Of a DNA stretch of 64,000 nt, positions 34,335 through 42,866 are shown piece by piece. Made by a program: the position numbers and the translations under genes. Origin of the DNA: Thiosocius sp942490985 (GTDB lineage: Bacteria > Pseudomonadota > Gammaproteobacteria > Chromatiales > Chromatiaceae); NCBI GenBank assembly GCA_942490985.1, contig CALNYW010000006.1, positions 434,001 through 498,000 of the forward strand. Direction: 5' to 3'. Below the pieces are notes generated by a model. That model made no database searches. It had not been told where the DNA came from and saw only the letters and a list, made by a program, of their open reading frames with translations. How positions within the stretch are numbered: position 1 is the stretch's first letter; each line of letters opens with the position of its first letter.

Positions 34335-35243
34335 TCAGCTATCGGCCCCAGCGATTCTGGTAGCGCCGCGTTGTTTGCCAAACATCGTGCGATCACCGAC
34401 CAACCAATAAGTGACGCCGAGTGCGATCACCACTGCCGCAGTCGCGTACATGTAAGCAGGCTCAACCTTCTCGAAATCCAAGATTATGACTTTTCGCGCG
34501 ATCGCCATTAGCGCCGTGGAGATCACGAGGCGTATGTGGATCACATCATCACGCAGATATAGCGTAATGTTCATAAAGATCTCGATAGCAATCAGGACCG
34601 TTAGGAAGGCGCCGAAGGTAACGATGATATCGCGCGCTTGGTAGTCTTCGAACGTCGGCTGCAGGATCTTGGTAAAGATCACATAGACGACGTCGATGAC
34701 TCCCCAGAAGATAATAAACACCATCAGCACTGCGAGCATCCTGACCGCTCCTCGGATCAGCCAGTGCGAGAGCTTTATCAAACGGTCCGTTCCTTCCAGC
34801 GAAAGCTCGTCCTGACCGATCGACTTGAAGCGTTCTTTGCGGAAATGTTCCATTAGCGCGGAGACAATGCCTTCGTGGCCACCTAGAAACTCCGTGTTGA
34901 AATCCACCTGAGGGAGATGACCTACGCCTTCAATATTCCGTAGGTCATCCTTACCAATTTTCTTGAATCCCATGTTCCAACCGCTGTACTGACGATGATC
35001 AATACGTTTGCGGTGCAGCAGCTTTATGTCAGTGTGCCGGGCGTCCTCTTCGATACGGTCCAGTAGTTCGTCGATCATCCGATCCTCACCTTCGAGGACC
35101 TGAATGAACGTCGAATTGCTGTACAGCAGCATACCGGTAATGCCGTTCGACGCGTTGTATTCGCGGCACTGCTCAAGCAGTCGCGTAAGGTCCTGGTTGG
35201 ACATTGGCGAAGTCGCAGAGCTGATGTAAGACACTTGGATCAT
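34335..35243 (-). CDS. BLUF photoreceptor fused to a PsiE-like membrane domain
   Basis: A 302-residue protein joining an N-terminal BLUF blue-light FAD domain (1-95) to a C-terminal membrane domain like PsiE, the phosphate-starvation-inducible family (about 150-290, four helices, with YLRDDVIHIRLVISTALMAI and ARKVIILD). The BLUF residues line up with AppA: Tyr6, Asn30, Gln48, Trp89 and Met91 correspond to Y21, N45, Q63, W104 and M106, so it should photocycle. I start at the ATG at 35243 (MIQVSYISS) with GGGAA upstream; an earlier in-frame start at 35273 is less likely. The PsiE-like part suggests light-controlled membrane signalling; its output is unknown. Confidence 0.88.
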   Translation of the reverse strand: MIQVSYISSATSPMSNQDLTRLLEQCREYNASNGITGMLLYSNSTFIQVLEGEDRMIDELLDRIEEDARHTDIKLLHRKRIDHRQYSGWNMGFKKIGKDDLRNIEGVGHLPQVDFNTEFLGGHEGIVSALMEHFRKERFKSIGQDELSLEGTDRLIKLSHWLIRGAVRMLAVLMVFIIFWGVIDVVYVIFTKILQPTFEDYQARDIIVTFGAFLTVLIAIEIFMNITLYLRDDVIHIRLVISTALMAIARKVIILDFEKVEPAYMYATAAVVIALGVTYWLVGDRTMFGKQRGATRIAGADS

Positions 35244-35937
35244 GAGAATTCCCAGGATTGGCGACGCAGGCAATTATGCTGATCGGCATGCCCTTGTCGA
35301 CGAAACCAAAGTCGAGCGCATGCAGGTTGGCGCTGCCAAATGCATACATTATCAGGAATTTGTTACAACTCCGCTGCCTCAGGCGTTCGTCTGCTAAGCG
35401 AACCCCGCGAGTATCGCGCCTAGATTCCCTCAACGGTTGCCGCAAGGCTCACGACAGCCCAGTGCGAACGCACTTGCCTGGTTGCGCTGTTTTGCTGTCT
35501 GAGCGGCGCTTGGAGTAGATCCCGACGTGATGCGGAGATCTGTCATCAATGCAATGCCGACGATATTCTGTAACACCTCAACACGGTCATGCTCGATAGT
35601 GCGCGGTTAGCGGGCGGAAAATGGTAAATCCTTGGTGGTCCCGTCCATCAGGAACGAGACAAACGAGACGTAAGTCAACCAAGGGAACTGAACAAAACCT
35701 AACAACGATGGCAATACATGCGCTTTTCGCCATTCGCGCTGCCCGTCTGATCTTGACCATGTTGCTTTTTGCTTCGTTACCAAGCCATGATGCTTGCACT
35801 TGCTGCGGTGTTGAAATCAATTGCAGCCCTCACTGTGCTCAGTCTCACTTTGTCAGTGTGCTAGATCGTCCGAGCACAGCTACCAACTTCCATTTACCTT
35901 CCATTTGGGTTGTACCGATACCCCTGGAGTCAGTTAC
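35244..35937. other. Divergent promoter region of two BLUF genes
   Basis: About 690 bases between the two divergent photoreceptor genes with no supported gene. Several direct and inverted AT-rich stretches are present, but I cannot name an operator. Confidence 0.45.
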
Positions 35938-36417
35938 ATGCAGATTCATCGATTGATATATAAGAGCATCGCTACCGCCGAGGTTGTTTCGAACGAGACA
36001 CTTCGTGAACTCGAGTCGCAGGCGGCGGCAGCGAACGCCGAGAAGGGCATCACTGGTTTGCTGGTGCTCTCGGGCAACGTATTCGTCCAGGTTCTTGAGG
36101 GATCGGCCGAGGAGCTGACGACCCTCTTTGGTCAGATAATGCAGGACAAACGTCACCATCACGTCAACCTGATTACTTTTCAGGCGGTCATGGAACGCTG
36201 CTTTGATGACTGGACCATGCGTTTGGTGGATCTTTATGACTTGCCCGGAGAAAAACGGACGCTCATGCAATCAAAGTATGGTCAGGACCGGGACGATCTT
36301 TTGCTCCCAACCGAGGTCCACGAGCTGCATGCGTTTATGCTGGACGCGCGTTATGTTTGTCTCTCATCTTCCTGGTCAATGCCGCCGGGCAGCGGTCGCG
36401 CTGCGGGATTAGCATAG
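35938..36417 (+). CDS. Stand-alone BLUF photoreceptor
   Basis: A 159-residue BLUF protein. Tyr8, Asn33, Gln51, Trp92 and Met94 correspond to the AppA photocycle residues Y21, N45, Q63, W104 and M106, and the QVLEG motif is intact. The 65 residues after the BLUF core probably form the C-terminal helices that pass the signal to a partner, as in short BLUF proteins. The ATG at 35938 is preceded by GGAG. It is divergent from the BLUF-PsiE gene, so the two may be co-regulated. The last 20 residues look unusual and a late frameshift is possible. Confidence 0.88.
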   Translation: MQIHRLIYKSIATAEVVSNETLRELESQAAAANAEKGITGLLVLSGNVFVQVLEGSAEELTTLFGQIMQDKRHHHVNLITFQAVMERCFDDWTMRLVDLYDLPGEKRTLMQSKYGQDRDDLLLPTEVHELHAFMLDARYVCLSSSWSMPPGSGRAAGLA

Positions 36418-36685
36418 GAGCAATGTAGAAGCCCAGGGGGGTAGGAGACAGCTGAACCAATGCTGTTGGGCGGGGTTTCGAACGTCCATCAGACGCGTCG
36501 GGGACGGCCATGCATGCAAGGCGCTGCGAAGCTTTGACATCTTCTGATCTGCATTGAAGGCCGCTCTCGGCCGGGAACGCCGGTAAATTGAGCCGGACAG
36601 TCTTCTGAAGGTGGAATCGACGTTTGGGCTATGCGTTGGGTTCATGGCTGCGGAGCCATAGTGAACGAGTTGAGGCGATCGATTT

Positions 36686-37279
36686 GTGAGCATTGAGGAC
36701 GAAAAGTCGTTCGTTCATCTCATCCAGTCGGTGCACCAATGTCGGCTCTGTGAAGAATCGCTGCCGCTGGGACCGAGGCCGGTTCTCCAAGTCGACCCGC
36801 ATGCCAGAATTCTGATTGCGGGTCAGGCTCCGGGTCGGAGCGCCCATGAAAACGGCATTCCATTCGATGACCCTAGCGGCGATCGGCTACGAGATTGGAT
36901 GGGCGTGTCTCATGATGAGTTCTACGATGCCACGAAGGTCGCAATCCTGCCGATGGGGTTCTGCTATCCGGGTTCGGGAAATGCCGGAGATCTACCCCCT
37001 CGTCCGGAGTGCGCGAAGGCTTGGCGGACCCAGTTGATGGTGCATCTGAGCAGCGTACGACTAACCATTGTCATCGGCCAGTACGCGCAGAAATGGCATC
37101 TGCCTGACAGGCAAAAGAACCTCACTGAAACTGTGCGTAGCTGGACGGAGTATGGCGGCAACGTCATCCCGATTCCCCACCCCAGCCCGAGAAACAATAT
37201 TTGGATCAAAAAGAACCCCTGGTTTGCTGACTCGCTTCTGCCGGAATTAAAGAAATCCGTACGAACCGCGCTCGGCTAG
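36686..37279 (+). CDS. Uracil-DNA glycosylase family protein
   Basis: A 197-residue member of the uracil-DNA glycosylase superfamily, probably for base-excision repair of deaminated DNA. The key loops are visible: ILIAGQAPGRSAHENGIPF (water-activating and uracil-binding loop), YPGSG, and the C-terminal HPSPRN (leucine-loop region with the conserved histidine). CRLCEE near the N-terminus could be part of an iron-sulfur cluster site, but the other ligands are not clear. The start is GTG. Its neighbours are two light sensors, which suggests, without proving, a light-stress context. Confidence 0.87.
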   Translation: MSIEDEKSFVHLIQSVHQCRLCEESLPLGPRPVLQVDPHARILIAGQAPGRSAHENGIPFDDPSGDRLRDWMGVSHDEFYDATKVAILPMGFCYPGSGNAGDLPPRPECAKAWRTQLMVHLSSVRLTIVIGQYAQKWHLPDRQKNLTETVRSWTEYGGNVIPIPHPSPRNNIWIKKNPWFADSLLPELKKSVRTALG

Positions 37280-37688
37280 TTTTGGCGGCGATGTAGGGCG
37301 CCAAAGAAAGCAATATTCTGTCCCCAAATGTCTGTCCGCAGATGGCCGAACCCGGTGGGAGAAGCCGCCTTAATCGGCGGCTTGGCTAGTTGTCCAGTCC
37401 TTTCGACCGATTTCAACAAGAGCCGAATTACACGAAGTTCCGCAACGTCAGCCGCAGGCCATCCCATAAGACCGAGCCCCTGGTTGTCGTTATCTATCGA
37501 CCACTTGCCAACCAGTTCCTTTACACACTTCAAGTCTGGATGTTGTCGTCGGACTCGGACTCGATCGGCTGAAAGAAAAGTACAGACCCCCAGGTCTCTT
37601 TGGGCAACGGAGGACATCAAACACAAACCAACCGAAACACTCGATGCCAACGTTGACCTTCTAACACATTGAACTTGGAGACTTGAAA
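37280..37688. other. Intergenic region with hairpin
   Basis: AAGCCGCC and GGCGGCTT (37362-37384) form a hairpin of the dispersed type. No other gene is supported before the small secreted protein. Confidence 0.45.
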
Positions 37689-37829
37689 ATGAAAAACGTG
37701 ACCAAAGCCTTCGCTGCCCTGGCTCTTTTCGCGGCTGTTGCCACTCCCGCTTTCGCCGCATCGCCGGACAACCAAGGAGACAAAGTGCTGCAGGATGCCT
37801 ACTTCTATCTGGATCAGCCTGGTTCGTAA
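37689..37829 (+). CDS. Small secreted peptide (46 residues)
   Basis: A short gene with TTGGAG before the ATG. The product begins with a textbook signal peptide (positive MKNVTK, hydrophobic core ALALFAAVATPA, cleavage after AFA) and leaves about 23 mature residues (SPDNQGDKVLQDAYFYLDQP). The signal peptide and ribosome-binding site argue for a real gene. A hairpin of GACGG with CCGTC lies about 20-55 bases downstream. Function is unknown. Confidence 0.6.
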   Translation: MKNVTKAFAALALFAAVATPAFAASPDNQGDKVLQDAYFYLDQPGS

Positions 37830-37881
37830 ATCAAAGTGACGAAAAGACGGTCATGGGGAGCATCAGCACCCCGGTGCCGTC

Positions 37882-38163
37882 TCATTGGAGACTGGATATG
37901 AACAACCTAAACAAGAGCCGTTGATTCCCGATTTTGTCCGCTTCTCGAACATGTTGGCATCGCACGACGAAAAAAACGTCCTGACATAGCTGTTCTACCA
38001 AAGCGTTTTCGTCCAAGGTGTTGGGATGAAGAGACATGGCGTCGCCATCGATTGTGCGAACTGTCAGTTCGTCGCTAGTCAGAACAAAGAAAGTTTTGCC
38101 GTGGTCGTTCCCGTCGCGGATGAGGCTTCCAATTTGGCAGGGCAGGCAACGCTTCATTGTCAT
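37882..38163 (-). CDS. Possible small protein of unknown function
   Basis: A 93-residue frame with protein-like composition (TFFVLTSDELTVRTIDGDA, then ALVEQLCQDVFFVV), overlapped on the opposite strand by another frame (38026-38367) that is also plausible. Only one of the two is likely real, and I cannot decide. There is no clear ribosome-binding site. Confidence 0.3.
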   Translation of the reverse strand: MTMKRCLPCQIGSLIRDGNDHGKTFFVLTSDELTVRTIDGDAMSLHPNTLDENALVEQLCQDVFFVVRCQHVREADKIGNQRLLFRLFISSLQ

Positions 38164-38367
38164 GTGTCATCGCAAACCCACGTGGTCAAATTAGCCGCGT
38201 GGCATTCCTCACAGGCCCCAGCTATTGCGGAAGGTAGCGATATGGACCGACGCTTGATTGGCGCGCTAGAGTTCGTGGCGGAAAAGCGACTGTGTGGAAA
38301 CCGTAGCCTCTGCCCAACGGAGGTGGTTGAACTCGTGGAAAAAGCGAGCCTGCCTGAAAACCCCTAG
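38026..38367 (+). CDS. Possible small protein of unknown function
   Basis: A 113-residue frame whose C-terminal part, from Met73 at 38242 (MDRRLIGALEFVAEKRLCG, then CPTEVVELVEKA), reads like a genuine amphipathic helical protein. The N-terminal part overlaps an opposing frame. TTGGG precedes the ATG. No family is recognised. Confidence 0.35.
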   Translation: MKRHGVAIDCANCQFVASQNKESFAVVVPVADEASNLAGQATLHCHVSSQTHVVKLAAWHSSQAPAIAEGSDMDRRLIGALEFVAEKRLCGNRSLCPTEVVELVEKASLPENP

Positions 38368-38624
38368 AGGTCTTTCTTTGTTCCGTCCGGTCGAGATTTC
38401 TTTGTCTCCTACGGGCGGGGAACGCCGGTTCCCGGCACCCTCACCGTAAGGCATCCTCACACCAGCGATTGCATTGCCGTTAAGATAGGCGATGGCCTCA
38501 CCCTGCCTGACGCGCCACACCAGTACTGAAGCCGCCCTCAGAGGCGGTTTACCTGGCGCGACTAAAATCCTGCGTACAATCGGCAGCCGATGAGGCAGAA
38601 CCAACACATTTCGCATCCACGAGA

Positions 38625-39788
38625 ATGATCAACAATCTATTTGATTCAGTACTCGACGCACTATCACGTCGCTGGAAGGTACATCACAAGCCGCGGAGCA
38701 AACGGGCTTTTCGCTGTGAGTGTGACTCGCCGGTATTTTTCCGAAACAGCCAATGCCTAAACTGCCAAGCGCAACTCGGATATGCGCCGATGCTCGGTGA
38801 CCTTCGAGCGCTTCAACCAGGAAACATACCGGGGAGCTGGCGCCCGGTCGGGGATGACGTCGAACGGGATTATCGGCGGTGCGGTAACTTCCATTCACCG
38901 GCAGGGTGCAATTGGTTGGTGCCGATCGAGGAGGCCGATGAATTGTGTCTGTCGTGCCGTCTCAATCGACTGATTCCCGATCTCGAGAACGAGGCTGATC
39001 GGGGTTATTGGCGTGTCATTGAGCTCGGCAAGCGACGTTTGATCTCGCAGCTACTGGCGCTCGGTCTTCCGATCGTACCGCGGAGTCAGGACCCGGATCG
39101 CGGTCTGGCTTTTGATCTGCTGAGATCCCCAGAGTCCGGCCCGAAAGTAATGACCGGCCATGCCAGCGGTTTGATCACGATCAATATCGAAGAGGCGGAT
39201 GATGCAATCCGAGAAAGGATTCGGACCGAGTTACACGAGCCTTACCGCACCCTGATTGGGCATCTTCGCCACGAGATCGGTCATTACTACTGGGATCGTC
39301 TTATCTCGAATTCCAGATGGCTGGAGCCCTATCGAGCTCTGTTTGGGGATGAACGGGCTGATTATGCCGAGGCGATCAAGGCGAATTACGAGAAGGGGGC
39401 GCCTGGCGATTGGGCTGAGAGGCATATCAGTGCATACGCGAGCTCGCACCCATGGGAGGACTGGGCAGAGACCTGGGCGCACTACCTACACATATTCGAC
39501 AGCGTCGATACGGCGATTGCGCACGGATTAGACGGGGAAGACTTGGAAATTGACATCGAACCCTTCTCCCGTGAAGACCTCTTCGACCAGGATGACCCGC
39601 AGGCCGATCGCTTCCTTTTGTTACTCAACGCTTGGATCGAGTTGATCACCGTGCTCAACGAGCTGGCACGAAGCCTCGGGCATCGGGATTTCTATCCGTT
39701 CGTCATGTCCAGAAAAGTCGTGAAGAAACTTCACTTCATCAACCTCGTTATTCAAGATGCGCAAAATGTTGCGGGCAATGCGGGCTAG
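38625..39788 (+). CDS. Zinc-ribbon metallopeptidase-like protein
   Basis: A 387-residue soluble protein. Its N-terminal part has paired cysteines (CECD, CLNC and later CGNF, CNWL, CLSC), forming one or two zinc ribbons. The C-terminal part has a gluzincin-type active site, HEIGH in RHEIGHYYWDRL, and a later ERHISAYASSHPWEDWAETW that can supply the third zinc ligand. This fits the putative zinc-binding metallopeptidase family formerly DUF2248, whose substrate is unknown. The start follows GAATG; the upstream region is hairpin-rich. An IS1182 remnant begins 24 bases after the stop. Confidence 0.82.
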   Translation: MINNLFDSVLDALSRRWKVHHKPRSKRAFRCECDSPVFFRNSQCLNCQAQLGYAPMLGDLRALQPGNIPGSWRPVGDDVERDYRRCGNFHSPAGCNWLVPIEEADELCLSCRLNRLIPDLENEADRGYWRVIELGKRRLISQLLALGLPIVPRSQDPDRGLAFDLLRSPESGPKVMTGHASGLITINIEEADDAIRERIRTELHEPYRTLIGHLRHEIGHYYWDRLISNSRWLEPYRALFGDERADYAEAIKANYEKGAPGDWAERHISAYASSHPWEDWAETWAHYLHIFDSVDTAIAHGLDGEDLEIDIEPFSREDLFDQDDPQADRFLLLLNAWIELITVLNELARSLGHRDFYPFVMSRKVVKKLHFINLVIQDAQNVAGNAG

Positions 39789-39811
39789 CGCGACATCTTT
39801 GCACCCTTCCC

Positions 39812-40743
39812 GGCCGAGACCTTGTGAAAACGCTACGTAGATATAGTCTGGCTATCAACGCCAGGTAGTGCTGATGAGCGGGTTTGTTGACGGCGAGAAT
39901 CGCCATCACGCGACACTGTTTCCCGAGCGGCCGGACGACTACATCTCAGCAGACCGTGCAGTGCGTTTCATCGACGTGTTTGTGGATGACCTCGATCTTT
40001 CGGATCGGGGTTTCAAAGCAGCCGCAGAGGCGACACGGGCCGCCCTGGCCTGCGGCGAAGGCGGTATTGTGGCCTATGTCGCGAAGACCGATACATCCGG
40101 TAGACGGTTAAAAGATGAGTTCGGTCGAAATGAGTTTCGCTATATCGCCGGAGACGATGGGTATGAATGCCCCGCGGGTGAGCGGCTGATTTATCGCTTC
40201 ACGCGTGAAGAAGCCGGCAGGAAAATTGGGCGCTATAGGTCGTCAGCCGGTGTGCGTTTCGCGATTCGATAAAAATGCATGCCCAGCGATTGGTGGCGTA
40301 TCAGTCGACGGAAGCATGAAGCCACAGTCGAAGCCGCGGAAGCGCACCTCGAAGTGCAGACCGACGTAGTGCGGTCCTGCGTGTCACCCTGGAACACCCG
40401 TTTGGCACCTTGAAGGCCTGGATGGGGCACTCGCACTTTCTCCGCAAGACCCTTCCGCGTGTCCGAACCGAGATAAGTCTTCACGTGCTCGCCTACAACA
40501 TGAAACGGGTCACGGCGATCATTGGCACACAACCACTGATGACCGCCATGCGGGCCTGAGGCCCGTTGATAGCCAGCTTGGCAGGCTGATCTCAGCAGCT
40601 GTCGCATCTCCCGGCATCGGAACTCGACAAACTCAACGGGCTGTCGACTGATGCAAACAATGCCAATGGCCAACTCATGCGGTCTCTGAATTCAAGCCGA
40701 AGCAGTCAGTTGGGGAAATCCGGGTTTTCAAACAGCCTCGGCC
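39812..40743 (+). mobile_element. Decayed IS1182-family element
   Basis: Left end GGCCGAGACCTTGTGAAAAC and right end, read inward, GGCCGAGGCTGTTTGAAAAC bracket a 932-bp remnant containing pieces of an IS1182 transposase. The intact element at 17777-19466 is almost twice as long, so the interior has been deleted. Confidence 0.75.
39868..40560 (+). pseudogene. Broken IS1182-family transposase
   Basis: The first about 50 residues (HHATLFPERPDDYISADRAV) match the N-terminus of the family. They are joined directly to a late region (KTDTSGRRLKDEFGRNEFRY, CPAGERLIYRF), so the middle catalytic part is missing. After a stop at 40272 the C-terminal part continues in another frame (TLEHPFGTLKAWMG, RTEISLHVLAYNMKR) to a stop at 40560. 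Compared with the 478-residue intact transposase, this copy has lost roughly 250 residues and is frameshifted. Confidence 0.85.
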
Positions 40744-40996
40744 GGGAGTGCGCGTTTCCGATTACCTCAGCCTATAGCGTCCTGACCGTCGACTGCGATC
40801 CCGCCATTAGGTCGGCCGTTGGCCCAACTTAGACAAAGAAGCCGCCTAGACGGGTGGCTTCTTTGTCTCTGCGATCCTTTCGTCCGAGTTCAATACCCAA
40901 GAGACATTCGCTACCGGCGGCAGTTATAGAATGCGTGGTACGTAAAGTCGTAACGTGTTGGCGATAAAAGTCAGACGCATCATCGCTACCGTCGTT
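40744..40996. other. Repeat-bearing gap left of the GIY-YIG unit
   Basis: No gene. It holds the dispersed hairpin (40831-40868) and the left arm of the repeat unit (40901-41020). Confidence 0.55.
40831..40868. repeat. Dispersed hairpin with 16-bp stem
   Basis: AGACAAAGAAGCCGCC and GGTGGCTTCTTTGTCT form a near-perfect 16-bp stem around a 6-base loop. It belongs to the same family as the hairpins at 8290, 21752, 43190 and 44708. Confidence 0.8.
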
Positions 40997-41375
40997 CGTC
41001 ATTCCCGCAAAGGCGGGAATCCAGTGCTATTGACAGGGAGGCCAATGCGCAAAAACAGCCTTGCGTATACATTCTGGCGAGCGGCAGAAACGGCACACTC
41101 TACACCGGCGTCACTTCTGACCTGATCAAGCGCGTTTGCCAGCACAAACAGCATGTCATCGCAGGATTTACCAGCAGGTCCCAGGTGGATGGTCTTGTGT
41201 GGTTTGAATGCCACGCGTCGATGGAATCAGCGATCGGACGGGAGAAGGCCATCAGGAAATGGCGGCGCGCCAGGAAGGTCAGACTCATCGAGGCGCCCAA
41301 TCCGCAACGGCGAGATCTGTATTCCAAGCTGGTGTGACGAGGTGGTTTTGGATTCCCGCCTTCGCGGGAATGACG
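40997..41375 (+). mobile_element. Inverted-palindrome unit carrying a GIY-YIG gene
   Basis: CGTCATTCCCGCAAAGGCGG followed by GAATCCA on the left, and GGATTCCCGCCTTCGCGGGA followed by ATGACG on the right, are inverted copies of each other with one mismatch. They enclose about 325 bases holding only a GIY-YIG gene. The outer flanks match the flanks of the single palindrome at 21.9 kb, which looks like the same locus type without the insert. Confidence 0.7.
41045..41337 (+). pseudogene. GIY-YIG endonuclease, frameshifted near the start
   Basis: From 41056 the frame reads as a complete UPF0213-type GIY-YIG nuclease of about 93 residues: CVYILAS for GIY, TLYTGVTSDL for YIG, the arginine in LIKRVCQHK, the metal-binding glutamate region in SAIGREKAIRKWRR, and NPQRRDLYSKLV at the end. 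The only nearby ATG (41045) is out of frame by one base because the run AAAAA at 41051-41055 has one A too few. This may be a real mutation, slippage-controlled expression or a sequencing error. These small nucleases have poorly known roles. Confidence 0.78.
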
Positions 41376-41804
41376 GAACAGGGGGAAGCCCGAGGCAGCC
41401 GCGCGTTCTCGTGCGACTGCGCCTTTTACCATCGCAAGAAGCCCGCAGTTGACCGACAACGGGCAAAGCAACCGTCAATCGGATCGGGGTCCGTCCTTGC
41501 TGTGTTGCGTCAGTCAGCTACCAACACTGAAAAGACATTTGCTGCCTCGGGTTTGTGGCAGCCACCGACCCAGAAGAGACAATCAGAGGTCATCCGGCGA
41601 ACAACTTCTTCGTAATCAAGCGTGGACGCTGCCCGGCGCCAAGGTGATTTCCGAGTTTGGCTAGACGGAGTTCGTGGAGGCTGGGAGCCGTAGGTTAGGG
41701 ATCTCGACTGGCCCGCAGAGCGAGACGCAAGCAGTTACTGGCTGGTTATGGGTTGGTTTGATCGACGGGGTGACCATGATGGCCACCCCTCGCTGAACTA
41801 GAGT
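41376..41804. other. Intergenic region right of the GIY-YIG unit
   Basis: The first 80 bases are the right arm of the repeat (homologous to 21914-21999). GCTACCAACACTGAAAAGAC near 41517 is another copy of the ACCAACAC motif. No gene is supported. Confidence 0.5.
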
Positions 41805-42866
41805 CTATTGTTCAAACCTTAGAGCCAGAGGTCGCTTTACGAAGGCGTGCCTTACCTGGGCGTTGTCGAAAACCGAGACACCAAAAAGGTACTCTGTGGA
41901 GAGATCATCGAATTCCACGTCGGTCTTACTTCCGGTAACCAGCTTGCGACTCATTTCCATGGTCCATACACCATCCTTCCAGGCCATTCCGGCAGAGATG
42001 TCGCCGCGGTCACCCTCGAATGGCGCGATCATGATGGATGCGACTTCATCGCCCGGTTTGAATTTACTGTCGTCGAAATCCGCCTTGTCGGTGGCCTTGA
42101 GCCAGTAGGTGCCGCCATTGTTTGCCGGTTTGCCGTCCTTGTTCATGAACTCGGGCTTGCCATCTTTGAGGTCTATGTTCTTGTAGCCGCCACCGGTTTT
42201 GGCATCACCATGACGCCCTGCGCCCTTGGCTTTCTTCGGCTCGTAGCGGGTATCGTCCAACCACTGGTCGTCGACTTGCCCGATTGGGCCGGTGCGGACG
42301 GTCTTGAAGTGCCAGATGTCGCCCAGCTCACCTTCGGTTTCGGTGTATTTGTTGCCATAAGGCTTGGGTGGCTCGTCGTCATGGCAGGCGGAGAAACAGC
42401 CATCTGACTTGAAGTCGGCGATCGAATTACCGATGGGCCAGATCATGGCCGCTTTGTCTTCGTAATACTTGTTGTTGTCTCCGCCTTTATCGTCCGGGTC
42501 TTTCAGTTTCTTCCAGCTGCCATCGGCCTGTTTTACGAAGGGGCTGCGCCGTTGTGAATGTGTCGGATCGTTGTATTGCAGCACCATGTACAGCGTGTCG
42601 CCAACATAGGCGGCCTTAAGCGTGCCGGCGGTCTTGCCCTTACCAAGGCCTTCGCCGCCGAGATTGGCACCTTTGCCGAATTTTAGCTCCACCGCTGCTG
42701 CTGATTTCCACACTGGGTCGTCGGCGACGCCATCCAGTACAGGTGCAGCGCTGGCCTTCGCCGCGATCAGTGTGTTCGGTGCGGCGTTAACCGGCATATG
42801 AAACATAGCCGAGGCGAGAAGCGTGAACGGCAAAGTGACCGCCAGTACTTTTTTGTTGAGCGTCAT
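41805..42866 (-). CDS. Ethylbenzene-dehydrogenase-like haem protein, secreted
   Basis: A 353-residue protein with a signal peptide (about 1-28, LTLLASAMFHMPVNAAP-like region) and the EB_dh haem-b domain (PVLDGVADDPVWKSA, then LYMVLQYNDPTHSQRR and MIWPIGNSIADF). Such domains occur in the gamma subunits of DMSO-reductase-family enzymes and in periplasmic cytochromes. SDGCFSACHDD, near residue 150, has two cysteines before a histidine but with three residues between them, so it is not a standard c-haem site. The ATG at 42866 is chosen because a signal peptide follows and GGGGAT precedes it; the frame stays open upstream to 43373. No catalytic subunit is nearby. Confidence 0.78.
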   Translation of the reverse strand: MTLNKKVLAVTLPFTLLASAMFHMPVNAAPNTLIAAKASAAPVLDGVADDPVWKSAAAVELKFGKGANLGGEGLGKGKTAGTLKAAYVGDTLYMVLQYNDPTHSQRRSPFVKQADGSWKKLKDPDDKGGDNNKYYEDKAAMIWPIGNSIADFKSDGCFSACHDDEPPKPYGNKYTETEGELGDIWHFKTVRTGPIGQVDDQWLDDTRYEPKKAKGAGRHGDAKTGGGYKNIDLKDGKPEFMNKDGKPANNGGTYWLKATDKADFDDSKFKPGDEVASIMIAPFEGDRGDISAGMAWKDGVWTMEMSRKLVTGSKTDVEFDDLSTEYLFGVSVFDNAQVRHAFVKRPLALRFEQ

